A stretch of DNA of 64,000 nt from Flavobacterium sp. UBA7663. GTDB taxonomy: Bacteria; Bacteroidota; Bacteroidia; Flavobacteriales; Flavobacteriaceae. Position 1 is the first letter of the stretch, and each line of letters opens with the position of its first letter. The notes beneath the pieces were generated by a model. That model made no database searches. It worked only from the letters and a program-made list of their open reading frames with translations, and had not been told where the DNA came from. Below are positions 9,796 to 18,449 of the stretch, one piece after another. The stretch is from assembly GCF_002483315.1 (NCBI RefSeq), contig NZ_DLHR01000014.1, positions 111,512-175,511 of the forward strand. Reading direction: 5' to 3'. The position numbers and the translations under genes were made by a program.

Positions 9796-10812
9796 TTAGT
9801 CTACAATCAAAGAATTGAAATTATCTGTAGTAAATTGCTGCATTTTATTGTCTAAATCCGAGTACAAAAGCATCACATACAACTCTGGATGTTTTTGTAA
9901 GAATGCTTTACTTTCCTCTAAACTCATTAACATAAAAGCAGTTGCATAACCATCAGAAATAGCCGAAGATTTAGATAAAACTGTAGCGCTTAATACATTG
10001 TTTTTTTGTGCCAATCCTGTTTTTGGATTAATGATGTGTACGAATTTATTCCCTGTAACTTCGTCAATCATTACTTTACGATAATTACCTGAAGTTGCCA
10101 TTCCTAAGTTTTCTAGATTGACTTTGGCAATTAAAGTACGTTCTTCAGGTTTTTGTAATGGGTCGTCAATTCCTACTACCCAATTCTTATTTTCAATCGT
10201 GTTTTTTCCTAAAGCGAATAATTCACCGCCAATTTCAACAATGGCATTTTCAATCCCTTTCGATTTTAAATAATTTACGACCACATCAACCGAATAACCT
10301 TGCGCAATCGCATTAAAATCGATGAATGTTTGGTTGTATTTTTTTGAAATGGTTTTGTTAGCGTTTAAAGCAATTTTATCAAAACCAACAAATTGCAACA
10401 AACTATCGATTTGTTTTTGAGACAGATTTTCTTGCTTTTTATTCGGGCCAAAGCCGTAAGCGTTTACTAAAATACCAATTGTTGGATCAAACAAACCTTT
10501 TGTTTCTTTATAAATTTGATTTGAAAGTTGAAACGTTTCTGTAAAAAAATCATCTACTACAACAGCTGAATCCCCAGCATTTATCTTTGAAATTTTAGAA
10601 TCTGGTCGATACGTAGAAAGTGATAAATCGAAAGCTGTTAGCAACGAATCGATTTGATTTTTAGTTACTTTTTCTTCGTTTGAAATATATTTGATGGAAT
10701 ACGTACTCCCTTGCGCTTCGCCTTGAATGGTGTGAAAATCTGTAGTTTTATCACATGAAATAAATAAAACTACAACAACTAGAAAACTATAAAATCTCTT
10801 TAATTCCTTCAT
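9796..10812 (-). CDS. apbE: FAD:protein FMN transferase, lipoprotein
   Basis: ApbE moves FMN from FAD onto Thr/Ser of target proteins, in the periplasm. The 338-residue protein has a lipoprotein signal ending in FISC (C20) and then the ApbE fold, including STYRPDSKISKIN, an FDPTIG element, FIDFNAIAQGYSVD, and IVEIGGELFALG. Its start overlaps the end of the preceding small gene by 26 bases, implying coupling. The known targets NqrB and NqrC are encoded 4-6 kb upstream on the same strand, which fits a dedicated role in maturing Na+-NQR. Confidence 0.95.
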   Translation of the reverse strand: MKELKRFYSFLVVVVLFISCDKTTDFHTIQGEAQGSTYSIKYISNEEKVTKNQIDSLLTAFDLSLSTYRPDSKISKINAGDSAVVVDDFFTETFQLSNQIYKETKGLFDPTIGILVNAYGFGPNKKQENLSQKQIDSLLQFVGFDKIALNANKTISKKYNQTFIDFNAIAQGYSVDVVVNYLKSKGIENAIVEIGGELFALGKNTIENKNWVVGIDDPLQKPEERTLIAKVNLENLGMATSGNYRKVMIDEVTGNKFVHIINPKTGLAQKNNVLSATVLSKSSAISDGYATAFMLMSLEESKAFLQKHPELYVMLLYSDLDNKMQQFTTDNFNSLIVD

Positions 10813-11152
10813 AATTTAAAATATAATCTTGATTTTTAAAAACAGGCTTTTCGAAATCTTCTGCGTTAGCAAAACCAACTCCAGCATACAACACTTTAGC
10901 TTTTTTACCTTTTGCGTGATTAATGAAGGTTTCCATAAACAAAACATCGTAATCGGCAGGATTATCAGGATACGTAACGGCTTGTACCATTACAAAATGC
11001 AAGGTATTTGTAGGTTTATCTACACAAACAAATTGAGGATGTTTTTTCAATTGGCTGTTAATGGCAATGAACTCAAATCCTTGTTTTTCGAGTTCTTTTC
11101 CCACGTGATTCATGGCCAAACGATGTAAGTCTTGTAGTGATAATGGTTCCAT
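10787..11152 (-). CDS. Small conserved protein paired with apbE
   Basis: This 121-residue soluble protein overlaps apbE by 26 bases. I recall flavobacterial homologues carrying the database name NADH-quinone reductase subunit F, but that cannot be literal: it has no CX5CX2C iron-sulfur motif, no flavin site and no membrane segment, and the true NqrF is at 12286. Its N-terminus (LHRLAMNHVGKELEKQGFEF) looks like a small alpha/beta protein of restriction-endonuclease-like or DUF type. The apbE overlap and nqr proximity suggest an accessory role in flavinylation or NQR assembly, but this is inference. Confidence 0.7.
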   Translation of the reverse strand: MEPLSLQDLHRLAMNHVGKELEKQGFEFIAINSQLKKHPQFVCVDKPTNTLHFVMVQAVTYPDNPADYDVLFMETFINHAKGKKAKVLYAGVGFANAEDFEKPVFKNQDYILNYEGIKEIL

Positions 11153-11185
11153 GATGCAAAGGTAGTTATTCTATTTGAAAGCATA

Positions 11186-11226
11186 AAAAAACCGACTCAT
11201 TTCTGAATCGGTTTTGGTATTTAAAA
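11186..11226 (-). terminator. Terminator, copy 1 of a 41-bp exact repeat
   Basis: Hairpin with outer stem ACCGA/TCGGT and inner TCA/TGA, flanked by A and T runs. All 41 bases are identical to 12239-12279. It ends the 11243-12183 gene pair on the minus strand. Confidence 0.85.
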
Positions 11227-11242
11227 CATAACTTTTTCAATT

Positions 11243-11695
11243 TCAAGATGGAAAATATTTATAAACACCTTGATTAGTCATTTTATTAAAATAATCTTCA
11301 ACTATATATTGATATTCTATAATAGGTAATTTTGACCAACCATTATTATTTTCTTTAATATTTTCAGGGACGGGACATTTTGTAAATACAATAAAAGAAT
11401 CAAAGTCTCTTTTATTAAAAGCTATAAAATATTTATTACCTAATAATGGTTCTTCATTAAAATATGTCGATTCAATTATTTCAATTTTATCATCATAATA
11501 TATCTTACATTTTAAACTTTTCATCCCTTTAGTCTTATTTATTTCTATTGGTATTGCTGTTGCAAAATGTAGATTATTAATTAATTTACAAGCATTATGT
11601 TTATTGTAATAAAATCCTGCTATATAAAACAAAAAAACAATAAAAATTAAAAGACCAATCCCTTTAAATTTATTTTTACTTTTAACGTTGAGCAT
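11243..11695 (-). CDS. Hypothetical membrane-anchored protein
   Basis: A 150-residue protein I do not recognise. Residues ~12-31 form one hydrophobic segment after a lysine-rich start, so it is anchored with the rest probably outside. The remainder has two cysteines in the mature part (LKCKIYY, FTKCPVP), aromatic residues and no catalytic motif. It follows the next gene by 20 bases, and the pair is bracketed by two identical terminators. The DNA appears more AT-rich than the nqr genes, in line with possible later acquisition. Confidence 0.6.
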   Translation of the reverse strand: MLNVKSKNKFKGIGLLIFIVFLFYIAGFYYNKHNACKLINNLHFATAIPIEINKTKGMKSLKCKIYYDDKIEIIESTYFNEEPLLGNKYFIAFNKRDFDSFIVFTKCPVPENIKENNNGWSKLPIIEYQYIVEDYFNKMTNQGVYKYFPS

Positions 11696-11715
11696 AATAT
11701 ATTTTAAAATTAATT

Positions 11716-12183
11716 TTATCTATAATTACCATAAATATCTTCTTTTGCAACTGCTCTTTTAAGAGGCTTTTTCCAAGTTTGACCTTCTTCGTATTGAAAC
11801 TCTTCATGAACTAGAAGATTAAAATAGATTTCAGCATATTTAGGTTTTTCAACACTAAATTTTACAAAAAACTTTTTACCAATTACAAGATTTTTCATTT
11901 TGTCAACATTAGATATGTGTTTACGATAAACAGAATTTTTAGCAGCATCACTTGCATAAGAAATATCACTGTAATCTACACCTTTGTACATAAATGTAAA
12001 ATACACATTAGTGCTTTTGTTTTCATAATTATAATTAACTACTTCTCCAACTGTATATAATGTTTCACCTTCATCAAAATATTTTTTCCTATCTAAATAT
12101 CCTGTATAACCATGAATAATTAGTCCAAATATTAATGAAAAACCAATAATTGTAAGACTATTTTTTATTAAAAAATCTTTCAT
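11716..12183 (-). CDS. Hypothetical membrane-anchored protein
   Basis: An unrecognised protein of 155 residues from the ATG at 12183. A longer frame with TTG at 12216 exists, but a TAnnTTTG -7 box overlaps that codon, so the ATG is preferred. One N-terminal hydrophobic segment (about NSLTIIGFSLIFGLIIHGY) is followed by a soluble domain with a beta-rich look, resembling DUF3592-type small proteins (V.GEVVNY, YFTFMYKG, IGKKFFVKFS). Forms a two-gene unit with 11243-11695. Confidence 0.6.
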   Translation of the reverse strand: MKDFLIKNSLTIIGFSLIFGLIIHGYTGYLDRKKYFDEGETLYTVGEVVNYNYENKSTNVYFTFMYKGVDYSDISYASDAAKNSVYRKHISNVDKMKNLVIGKKFFVKFSVEKPKYAEIYFNLLVHEEFQYEEGQTWKKPLKRAVAKEDIYGNYR

Positions 12184-12213
12184 TTTTAGCAATGGAATTG
12201 AATTAACTAATTT

Positions 12214-12221
12214 CAAAAATA
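12214..12221 (-). promoter_or_regulatory. -7 box of the two-gene cassette
   Basis: Minus strand TATTTTTG; predicted transcription start about 12208, 25 bases before ATG 12183. No good -33 box. It rules out the TTG start at 12216. Confidence 0.5.
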
Positions 12222-12238
12222 AACAATTTCAATCAAAT

Positions 12239-12279
12239 AAAAAACCGACTCATTTCTGAATCGGTTTTGGTATTTAAAA
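12239..12279 (-). terminator. Terminator of the nqr operon, copy 2 of the 41-bp repeat
   Basis: Identical in all 41 bases to 11186-11226; lies 6 bases beyond the stop of nqrF. Confidence 0.88.
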
Positions 12280-12285
12280 TTTGGA

Positions 12286-13587
12286 TTAACCTCCAAAGTC
12301 GTCAAATCTAATGTTTTCTGGATCTAAACCGAAGTCTTCACCCATTTTTTGAACTGCTTTGTTCATCATTGGTGGTCCACAGAAATACAATTCAATATCT
12401 TCTGGATTATCGTGTTTTGATAAATAATTATCAATTACCACATTGTGAATAAATCCAACGAATCCGTCACCTTCTCCGTCGATTCCTTCTTTAACTTTCC
12501 AGTTATCTTCTGGTTGTGGTTCAGATAAAGCCAAATAGAATTTAAAGTTTGGGAAATCTTTCTCTAACGCTCTGAAATGGTCTGTGTAGAACAATTCACG
12601 TTTAGAACGTCCTCCGTACCAATACGTAACTTTTCTTCCAGTCTTAACTGTACGGAATAAGTGATATAAGTGTGAACGCATTGGTGCCATACCAGCTCCA
12701 CCACCTACATACAACATTTCTGCTTCTGATTCGTTGATGAAGAATTCTCCGTAAGGTCCTGAAACTACTACTGGGTCACCTGCTTTTCTTGAGAAAACGT
12801 ATGAAGAAGCAATACCTGGGTTAACTTTCATCCAATCGTTTGTAGCTCTATCAAAAGGAGGCGTTGCAATACGAACGTTCAACATAATTTTTCTTCCTTC
12901 TGCAGGGTAAGAAGCCATAGAGTAAGCTCTTTCAACCAATTCGTCATTTTTCATAACTAATGGCCATAATTTAAACTTATCCCACTCAGCTTTAAATTTT
13001 TCAGGATCACCAGGATGTTCTTCTGGGTGCGCCATAATATCCATATCTGAGAATTTTACTTCACATTTAGGGATTTCAATTTGGATATATCCACCTGCTT
13101 CGTAATGCATATCATCAGGTAACTCAACAATAAATTCTTTAATAAAAGAAGCTACGTTGTAGTTAGAATATACTTTTGCTTCGAATTTTTTGATACCAAA
13201 AATTTCTTCTGGCACTTCAATTACCATGTCTTGTTTTACTTTAACTTGACATCCTAAACGCCATCCGTCTGCTAATTCTTTACGTGAAAAGTTAGGTATT
13301 TCTGTTGGTAATGGTTCACCACCACCATCTAATACTTTACATTTACATTGTAAACAAGAACCTCCACCACCACAAGCTGATGGTAAAAAGATTTTATTAT
13401 TTCCTAAAGTAGTTAGAAGTGTACTACCTCCGCTTACTTCAATTTCGTTTTCACCGTTAATTTTAATCTTTACTGCACCCGAGTTTACTAACTTTGATTT
13501 AGCGTATAATAGCATAAACACCATTAGTAAAATAAGCACTAAGAAAGCTAAAATTGAATATGTAATTAATTCTGTTATACTAAACAT
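12286..13587 (-). CDS. nqrF: Na+-NQR subunit F (NADH dehydrogenase subunit)
   Basis: NqrF accepts hydride from NADH and passes electrons into the Na+-pumping complex. The 433-residue protein has one N-terminal membrane helix (~6-30), a ferredoxin-type 2Fe-2S site C72-X5-C78-X2-C81 with C113, the FAD motif RAYSMAS (R220-S226) and the NADH-binding GGGAGMAPMRSH (~295-306), ending in a Gly-rich FDDFGG tail typical of the family. It is the last gene of nqrABCDEF, 25 bases after nqrE. Confidence 0.98.
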   Translation of the reverse strand: MFSITELITYSILAFLVLILLMVFMLLYAKSKLVNSGAVKIKINGENEIEVSGGSTLLTTLGNNKIFLPSACGGGGSCLQCKCKVLDGGGEPLPTEIPNFSRKELADGWRLGCQVKVKQDMVIEVPEEIFGIKKFEAKVYSNYNVASFIKEFIVELPDDMHYEAGGYIQIEIPKCEVKFSDMDIMAHPEEHPGDPEKFKAEWDKFKLWPLVMKNDELVERAYSMASYPAEGRKIMLNVRIATPPFDRATNDWMKVNPGIASSYVFSRKAGDPVVVSGPYGEFFINESEAEMLYVGGGAGMAPMRSHLYHLFRTVKTGRKVTYWYGGRSKRELFYTDHFRALEKDFPNFKFYLALSEPQPEDNWKVKEGIDGEGDGFVGFIHNVVIDNYLSKHDNPEDIELYFCGPPMMNKAVQKMGEDFGLDPENIRFDDFGG

Positions 13588-13612
13588 GAGTTCAATTTTT
13601 AATGTTATACTA

Positions 13613-14371
13613 TTATTTAACTACTTGAGTTGAATCTACTTTTACAGAATCTACAGCTACTTGAACTGAATCAACTACAGGAGTTTCAACAACAGCTGGA
13701 GCTGGAGTTACTACTTTTGCTTCTGGTTTTTTGTTTAATGCGTTAAGGTCAATTCCACCAAAACTCATAAATCCAATAGCCATTAAACCTGTTAAGATAA
13801 AAGTAATCCCTAAACCTCTTAGCGGTGCTAATACATTCGAATATTCCATTTTTTCACGGATAGCTGCCATTGCAACAATTGCAATTGTCCAACCAAATCC
13901 AGAAGCAAATCCGAAAGTTACTACATGTCCTAATGAAGAATAAGTTCCACCATCAACTCTTTGTTGCATGAATAATGAACCTCCCAAGATAGCACAGTTT
14001 ACCGCAATAAGTGGTAAGAAAATACCCAATGAGTTATATAATGAAGGTGAAAATTTCTCAACAATCATTTCAACCAACTGTACCATTGTTGCTACAGAAG
14101 CGATAAATAAAATGAAAGTTAAAAAGCTTAAATCTAATTCTGCAAATGATGGATCTAACCAAGCTAATGCACCAGCACCTAAAACATAGTGATAAATTAA
14201 ATAGTTTAATGGAACCGTAATTACTTGTACAAAGGTTACTGCAATTCCAAGACCTATAGCTGTTGATACTTTTTTAGAAACGGCCAAAAATGAACACATT
14301 CCTAAGAAGTATGCAAAAATCATGTTATCAATGAAAACTGATTTTAAAAATATATTGATATATTCAAACAT
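13613..14371 (-). CDS. nqrE: Na+-NQR subunit E, with C-terminal extension
   Basis: A six-helix integral membrane subunit of Na+-NQR that, with NqrD, lines the core and holds the intramembrane iron site; cysteines in the expected places are visible (FLGMCSFLAV, AVNCAILGG). The usual length is about 200 residues, while this protein has 252: the last ~40 residues (from 213) are a low-complexity tail rich in Val, Pro, Asp, Ser and Thr. The tail shares an exact 16-base stretch with the small lipoprotein gene at 42046. Gap to nqrD is 5 bases. Confidence 0.97.
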   Translation of the reverse strand: MFEYINIFLKSVFIDNMIFAYFLGMCSFLAVSKKVSTAIGLGIAVTFVQVITVPLNYLIYHYVLGAGALAWLDPSFAELDLSFLTFILFIASVATMVQLVEMIVEKFSPSLYNSLGIFLPLIAVNCAILGGSLFMQQRVDGGTYSSLGHVVTFGFASGFGWTIAIVAMAAIREKMEYSNVLAPLRGLGITFILTGLMAIGFMSFGGIDLNALNKKPEAKVVTPAPAVVETPVVDSVQVAVDSVKVDSTQVVK

Positions 14372-14376
14372 AGCTA

Positions 14377-15042
14377 TTATTTTTTCTCGATTAATTTCTT
14401 GTTAATTCCTCTTTGTACCCAAATTACGATACCTACCATAACTAAGGCCATTGGAGCTAATAACATGAATCCGTTATTAACATATCCTGTAGCATACAAA
14501 CCTGTTTTTTCAACAGAGTTTCCAAGAATTTCTATTCCGAATAATTTTCCTGAACCAAATAATTCTCTAAAAAATGCTACAACCATTAAAATGATTCCAT
14601 ACCCTAAACCGTTTCCTAAACCATCTAAGAAAGAAGGCCATGGTTTGTTTCCTAAAGCAAATGCTTCAAAACGTCCCATCAAGATACAGTTGGTAATAAT
14701 TAATCCTACAAATACTGATAGTTGTTTACTGATATCATAAGCATACGCTTTTAAAACTTGGTCAACCAAGATTACTAAAGCTGCTGCTACAACCAACTGA
14801 ACAATGATACGGATTCTACTTGGAATTAAATTTCTTAATAATGATACAATTACGTTACCAAAAGCTACTACCGCAGTTACTGAAAGTGCCATTACAAAGG
14901 CATTTTTCATTTGAACTGTTACCGCTAAAGCTGAACAAATACCTAATACCTGAACTGTTACTGGGTTATCGTCATTAAATGGATTCGTAATTAATTTAAT
15001 ATTACTTTTTGAAAATAATCCTTCTTTATTGTTATCTGCCAT
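14377..15042 (-). CDS. nqrD: Na+-NQR subunit D
   Basis: A 221-residue six-helix membrane subunit, homologous to NqrE and RnfA/RnfE. Cysteine-containing helices LGICSALAVTVQM and GLIITNCILMGRFEAFA match the inverted pair that binds the intramembrane Fe centre in the complex. The soluble N-terminus (~20 residues) is lysine-rich and cytoplasmic. Packed 5 bases from both neighbours within nqrABCDEF. Confidence 0.97.
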   Translation of the reverse strand: MADNNKEGLFSKSNIKLITNPFNDDNPVTVQVLGICSALAVTVQMKNAFVMALSVTAVVAFGNVIVSLLRNLIPSRIRIIVQLVVAAALVILVDQVLKAYAYDISKQLSVFVGLIITNCILMGRFEAFALGNKPWPSFLDGLGNGLGYGIILMVVAFFRELFGSGKLFGIEILGNSVEKTGLYATGYVNNGFMLLAPMALVMVGIVIWVQRGINKKLIEKK

Positions 15043-15047
15043 GACGA

Positions 15048-15731
15048 TTATTTTTTATTAGATTTTAGATATTTTTCATATGGTTTTAAACCTCTAACTA
15101 ACATTTCGGTTACACCATTACCTGTTAAAGTTGCACCAGAAATTGCATCAACTTCACCATCAGCTTTGTTGTCTTTTCCTGTATATCCTTTAACTACTTT
15201 TAAACCTTGTAAGTTTCCGTTAGCGTCAAAAACACTCTCTCCAATAAAACTTTTTTGGAAATAATCTTGAGTAATTTCACCTCCTAAACCAGGAGTTTCT
15301 GCTTTGTGATCAAATACAATACCGTCTACTTTTAAATTTTCGTCAACCGAAACATAACCCCAGATAGCATCCCATAATCCCATTCCTCTTACAGGAATAA
15401 CATAGAATTTTTTACCATCTTTTTCAGCGTTAAAAATTGGGAATTTCCCTTTTTCTTTAGCGATATCAACCGTAAAAGCATCTTTACTGATTTCTGCTCC
15501 GTTCTCGTCAAAAACCACCTCACTAATGATGTGTTTTTTGTATGCTTCCTCAGAAGCATCTCTATCTACAGCTACTCCAAACGATTTTAGAATGTACTGC
15601 ATTTTCTCTTTCTTAATGTTTGCGTCTTGGTCTGGCTTAAGTGCAGTTGCAGCAAATGCCAAAGCAGAAGCTACTAACACTACCATTACAGTCGCAAACA
15701 AAAACGTATATCCGTTACTTTCTCTATTCAT
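15048..15731 (-). CDS. nqrC: Na+-NQR subunit C, FMN-carrying
   Basis: NqrC has one N-terminal membrane helix (~9-30) and a periplasmic FMN-binding domain. The covalent FMN attachment motif is intact: S198-G199-A200-T201 within DAISGATLT, T201 being the predicted flavinylated residue, the substrate of ApbE (9796-10812). Length 227 is slightly shorter than the ~255 of Vibrio. It begins 2 bases after nqrB ends. Confidence 0.97.
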   Translation of the reverse strand: MNRESNGYTFLFATVMVVLVASALAFAATALKPDQDANIKKEKMQYILKSFGVAVDRDASEEAYKKHIISEVVFDENGAEISKDAFTVDIAKEKGKFPIFNAEKDGKKFYVIPVRGMGLWDAIWGYVSVDENLKVDGIVFDHKAETPGLGGEITQDYFQKSFIGESVFDANGNLQGLKVVKGYTGKDNKADGEVDAISGATLTGNGVTEMLVRGLKPYEKYLKSNKK

Positions 15732-15733
15732 GA

Positions 15734-16900
15734 CTATGCAGATTTTAATTGTTTAGACTTAGCCAATCTTTTCTTTCTCTTAGAAATGTTTCCATTTACT
15801 ACGAAATAATCGATAGTTGGCGCTAAAGTGTTCATTAATAAGATAGCTAACATTACTCCTTCTGGGTAAGCTGGATTGAAAACTCTAATCATAATACTAA
15901 AGAATCCTATTAATAAACCGTAGATAATTTTTCCTTTATCGGTTTGTGCTGCAGAAACTGGATCAGTTGCCATGAATACAATACCAAAAGCAAAACCTCC
16001 AACTACTAAATGATTTGTCCAATCAAAGTTCATTAAAGCAGTTAAACCAACAGCGTTGAACATCATTGCTGTTAATGCTGCTCCAATTACTCCAGAAACC
16101 ATAATTTTCCAACTACCAACTCCTGTTGCAATCAATATGAATGCACCAATTAAAATAGCTAAAACCGAGGTTTCTCCAATTGAACCTGGAATAAATCCTA
16201 AGAACATATCCATTGTAGAATAAGCGACTTCTTTTCCTTGTGCTAATGAACCTAAAATAGTTTCACCTGAAATTGCATCAGTAGTACTTGCCTCACTAAC
16301 CCAAATTTTATCTCCCGACATGAATGTAGGATAAGCAAAGAATGCGAAAGCACGCGCTAATAAAGCTGGGTTGAAAATATTCATTCCAGTTCCACCAAAA
16401 GCTTCTTTACCAATTACAACTGCAAAAGCAACTGAAATAGCTAACATCCATAAAGGTAAGTCAACTGGCATAACCATTGGAATTAACAAACCAGACACTA
16501 AATATCCTTCGTTAACTTCGTGACCTCTAAATATTGCAAAAGCAAATTCAATACCTAATCCTACTGCATACGATACAATAATCATTGGTAACACTTTCCA
16601 CAATCCGTGTAAAAAAATATCCATAAATGAAGGTAAAACACCATCGTTCAATTGAATAAAGTGTTGGTAACCTGCATTATAAATTCCGAATAATAATGCT
16701 GGAACTAAAGCTAAAACCACAGTAATCATAGTTCTCTTTAAATCTACAGCATCTCTAATATGAGCTCCATGCTTTGTAGTATGATTAGGCACATATAAAA
16801 ATGTATCTAATGCATTAATTGCTGGTGCATATTTTTCAAATTTTTGCCCTTTCTCAAAAGGCTTTTTAATTTGGTCTATTTTATCTCTTAAAAACTTCAT
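15734..16900 (-). CDS. nqrB: Na+-NQR subunit B, FMN-carrying
   Basis: The largest membrane subunit, about ten helices, which carries covalent FMN and riboflavin and forms part of the Na+ path. The predicted attachment site is T214 within DAISGETILG (S211-G212-E213-T214). The canonical motif is S-G-A-T; here alanine is replaced by glutamate, while NqrC keeps SGAT. The N-terminal KKPFEKGQKFEKYAPAI segment and the SGLLIPMVMPVDLPLWM loop are typical. Length 388 fits the family. Confidence 0.97.
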   Translation of the reverse strand: MKFLRDKIDQIKKPFEKGQKFEKYAPAINALDTFLYVPNHTTKHGAHIRDAVDLKRTMITVVLALVPALLFGIYNAGYQHFIQLNDGVLPSFMDIFLHGLWKVLPMIIVSYAVGLGIEFAFAIFRGHEVNEGYLVSGLLIPMVMPVDLPLWMLAISVAFAVVIGKEAFGGTGMNIFNPALLARAFAFFAYPTFMSGDKIWVSEASTTDAISGETILGSLAQGKEVAYSTMDMFLGFIPGSIGETSVLAILIGAFILIATGVGSWKIMVSGVIGAALTAMMFNAVGLTALMNFDWTNHLVVGGFAFGIVFMATDPVSAAQTDKGKIIYGLLIGFFSIMIRVFNPAYPEGVMLAILLMNTLAPTIDYFVVNGNISKRKKRLAKSKQLKSA

Positions 16901-16905
16901 AGCTA

Positions 16906-18255
16906 TTATCCTACTTCTTTAATCATTAAATCAAGAGCTTCACGAATGATTTGTTGCGCTTCTAATTTAGATGTGTTAGTATAATCAATTAAAGCAAAAT
17001 CTTCTGGAGCTACTTCGTAAATTCCTAAGCTTTCCATTTTATCGATATCACTTGCCAAACAAGCTTTTAATAATTGCATTGGAAAAATATCAAGAGGCAT
17101 AACTGCTTCCATTTCTCCTGTTACAACTAAAGCTCTTTCTTCACCGTTCAAATTGGTGTTAGGTGCATATTTTTTACCTGGCATTAACCATGATAAACCT
17201 GTTCTTGATGCACTGTGAACACTTGGCGAAGCGAATGGCATCCATCCAAACATTCTGTAAACATTTCCTTCAGGAATAACAGTTACTGTATTGCTTAAGA
17301 AACCTAAATTCCCATCCATTTTTACTTTAGTACCAGTTAAAACGTCTCCAGAAATAACTCTTACGTTATCTCCTTCAACTTTACCAGCAACTAAATCGGC
17401 AATAGCAGCACCAGAAATTACATTGTAGTATTGAGCATCTTTAACTTCAGAACCTACTAAAGCCACAGTTCTTGTAGCATTGAATTTTCCAGTTAAAAAT
17501 AATTCACCAATTGTTGCAACATCTTGAGGCGTTACCGTCCAAACTCTTTCACCTGCATTAATAGGCGAAATTTTTCCAATTTGAACACCAACATTTCCAG
17601 CAGGATGTGGTCCGTATACATTGTGAATAGAAACTCCCTTAACATCTTTGAAAATTGATTTTCCTTTTCCTTTTACAGACAAATGAACTTTCCCAGTTGT
17701 CAATTTAGCTAAAGCATCAATACCAACTTGGAAAGCTTCTAATTTGCTTTCTAAAACAAACTCAACATCTGCCGCCAAAGGAGCAGTTGCATAAGCTGAA
17801 ATAAAAATAGCTTTAGGTGCATCAGCTGAATTAGCAATCACATCATATGGACGTTGATTGATAAATGGCCAACAACCTGAAGCTAACAAATGTGCTTTTA
17901 CTTCTTCTGTTGATAAATCGTTAGGATTTTTCTTGCTATGCTCAACGAAAACATCTTGAGAATCAGCAGCAATAAGAATCTCTAAAATGACTCTTTTTTC
18001 ACCACGTTTGATTTCTTGAATTTTTCCGCTTACAGGAGCAACAAACTTAACTTTCTCATCTGATTTAGAATAGAAAATTACTTCTCCCGCTTTAACGTTA
18101 TCTCCTTCTTTTACTACCATCTTTGGAGTTACTCCGTGGAAGTCAGAAGGTTTAACAGCATAGACTTTCGAGCGAGTGGCATCAGCTATCTTGTGAGCTG
18201 CTTCACCCTTCAACTTAAGGTCTAAACCTTTTTTAATTCGAATGTCTTTTGACAT
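16906..18255 (-). CDS. nqrA: Na+-NQR subunit A
   Basis: A 449-residue cytoplasmic subunit associated with quinone binding. The N-terminal barrel-sandwich (IRIKKGLDLKLKG, KVKFVAPVSGKIQEI, KRGEKRVILEI) resembles biotinyl-type hybrid motifs, followed by a Rossmann-like middle (GPHPAGNVGVQI) and the C-terminal NQRA domain (FGWMPFASPSVHSASRTGLSW). First gene of the operon; 5 bases before nqrB. A good promoter lies 44 bases upstream. Confidence 0.98.
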   Translation of the reverse strand: MSKDIRIKKGLDLKLKGEAAHKIADATRSKVYAVKPSDFHGVTPKMVVKEGDNVKAGEVIFYSKSDEKVKFVAPVSGKIQEIKRGEKRVILEILIAADSQDVFVEHSKKNPNDLSTEEVKAHLLASGCWPFINQRPYDVIANSADAPKAIFISAYATAPLAADVEFVLESKLEAFQVGIDALAKLTTGKVHLSVKGKGKSIFKDVKGVSIHNVYGPHPAGNVGVQIGKISPINAGERVWTVTPQDVATIGELFLTGKFNATRTVALVGSEVKDAQYYNVISGAAIADLVAGKVEGDNVRVISGDVLTGTKVKMDGNLGFLSNTVTVIPEGNVYRMFGWMPFASPSVHSASRTGLSWLMPGKKYAPNTNLNGEERALVVTGEMEAVMPLDIFPMQLLKACLASDIDKMESLGIYEVAPEDFALIDYTNTSKLEAQQIIREALDLMIKEVG

Positions 18256-18298
18256 ATTTTTGAAGATATGATTGTTAAAAAATTTACTATAAAACGTG

Positions 18299-18331
18299 CA
18301 AATTTAATCAAATACATAGCACCTTACCAAA
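18299..18331 (-). promoter_or_regulatory. Promoter of nqrABCDEF
   Basis: On the minus strand TTTG (18328-18331), 21 bases, TAAATTTG (18299-18306); predicted leader ~38 bases. Both boxes match the Bacteroidota consensus. Confidence 0.75.
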
Positions 18332-18449
18332 AATAAAGACGGAGATTTGATTTATTTATAATTATTCTAAATTAGAAATTACTAATAAATTAAAAGGAAT
18401 TACGTTTGTACCTAAAGTTTTACTATTTTTACGTCTTTATAGGATTAAA

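Noticed and set aside
12184..12216. TTG start adding 11 residues to the hypothetical protein at 11716
   Set aside because: The TTG lies inside the predicted -7 box, so it would not be transcribed in full; ATG 12183 is better.
13731..15756. Plus-strand frames opposite nqrE, nqrD and nqrC
   Set aside because: Antisense shadows of conserved membrane proteins; no independent support.
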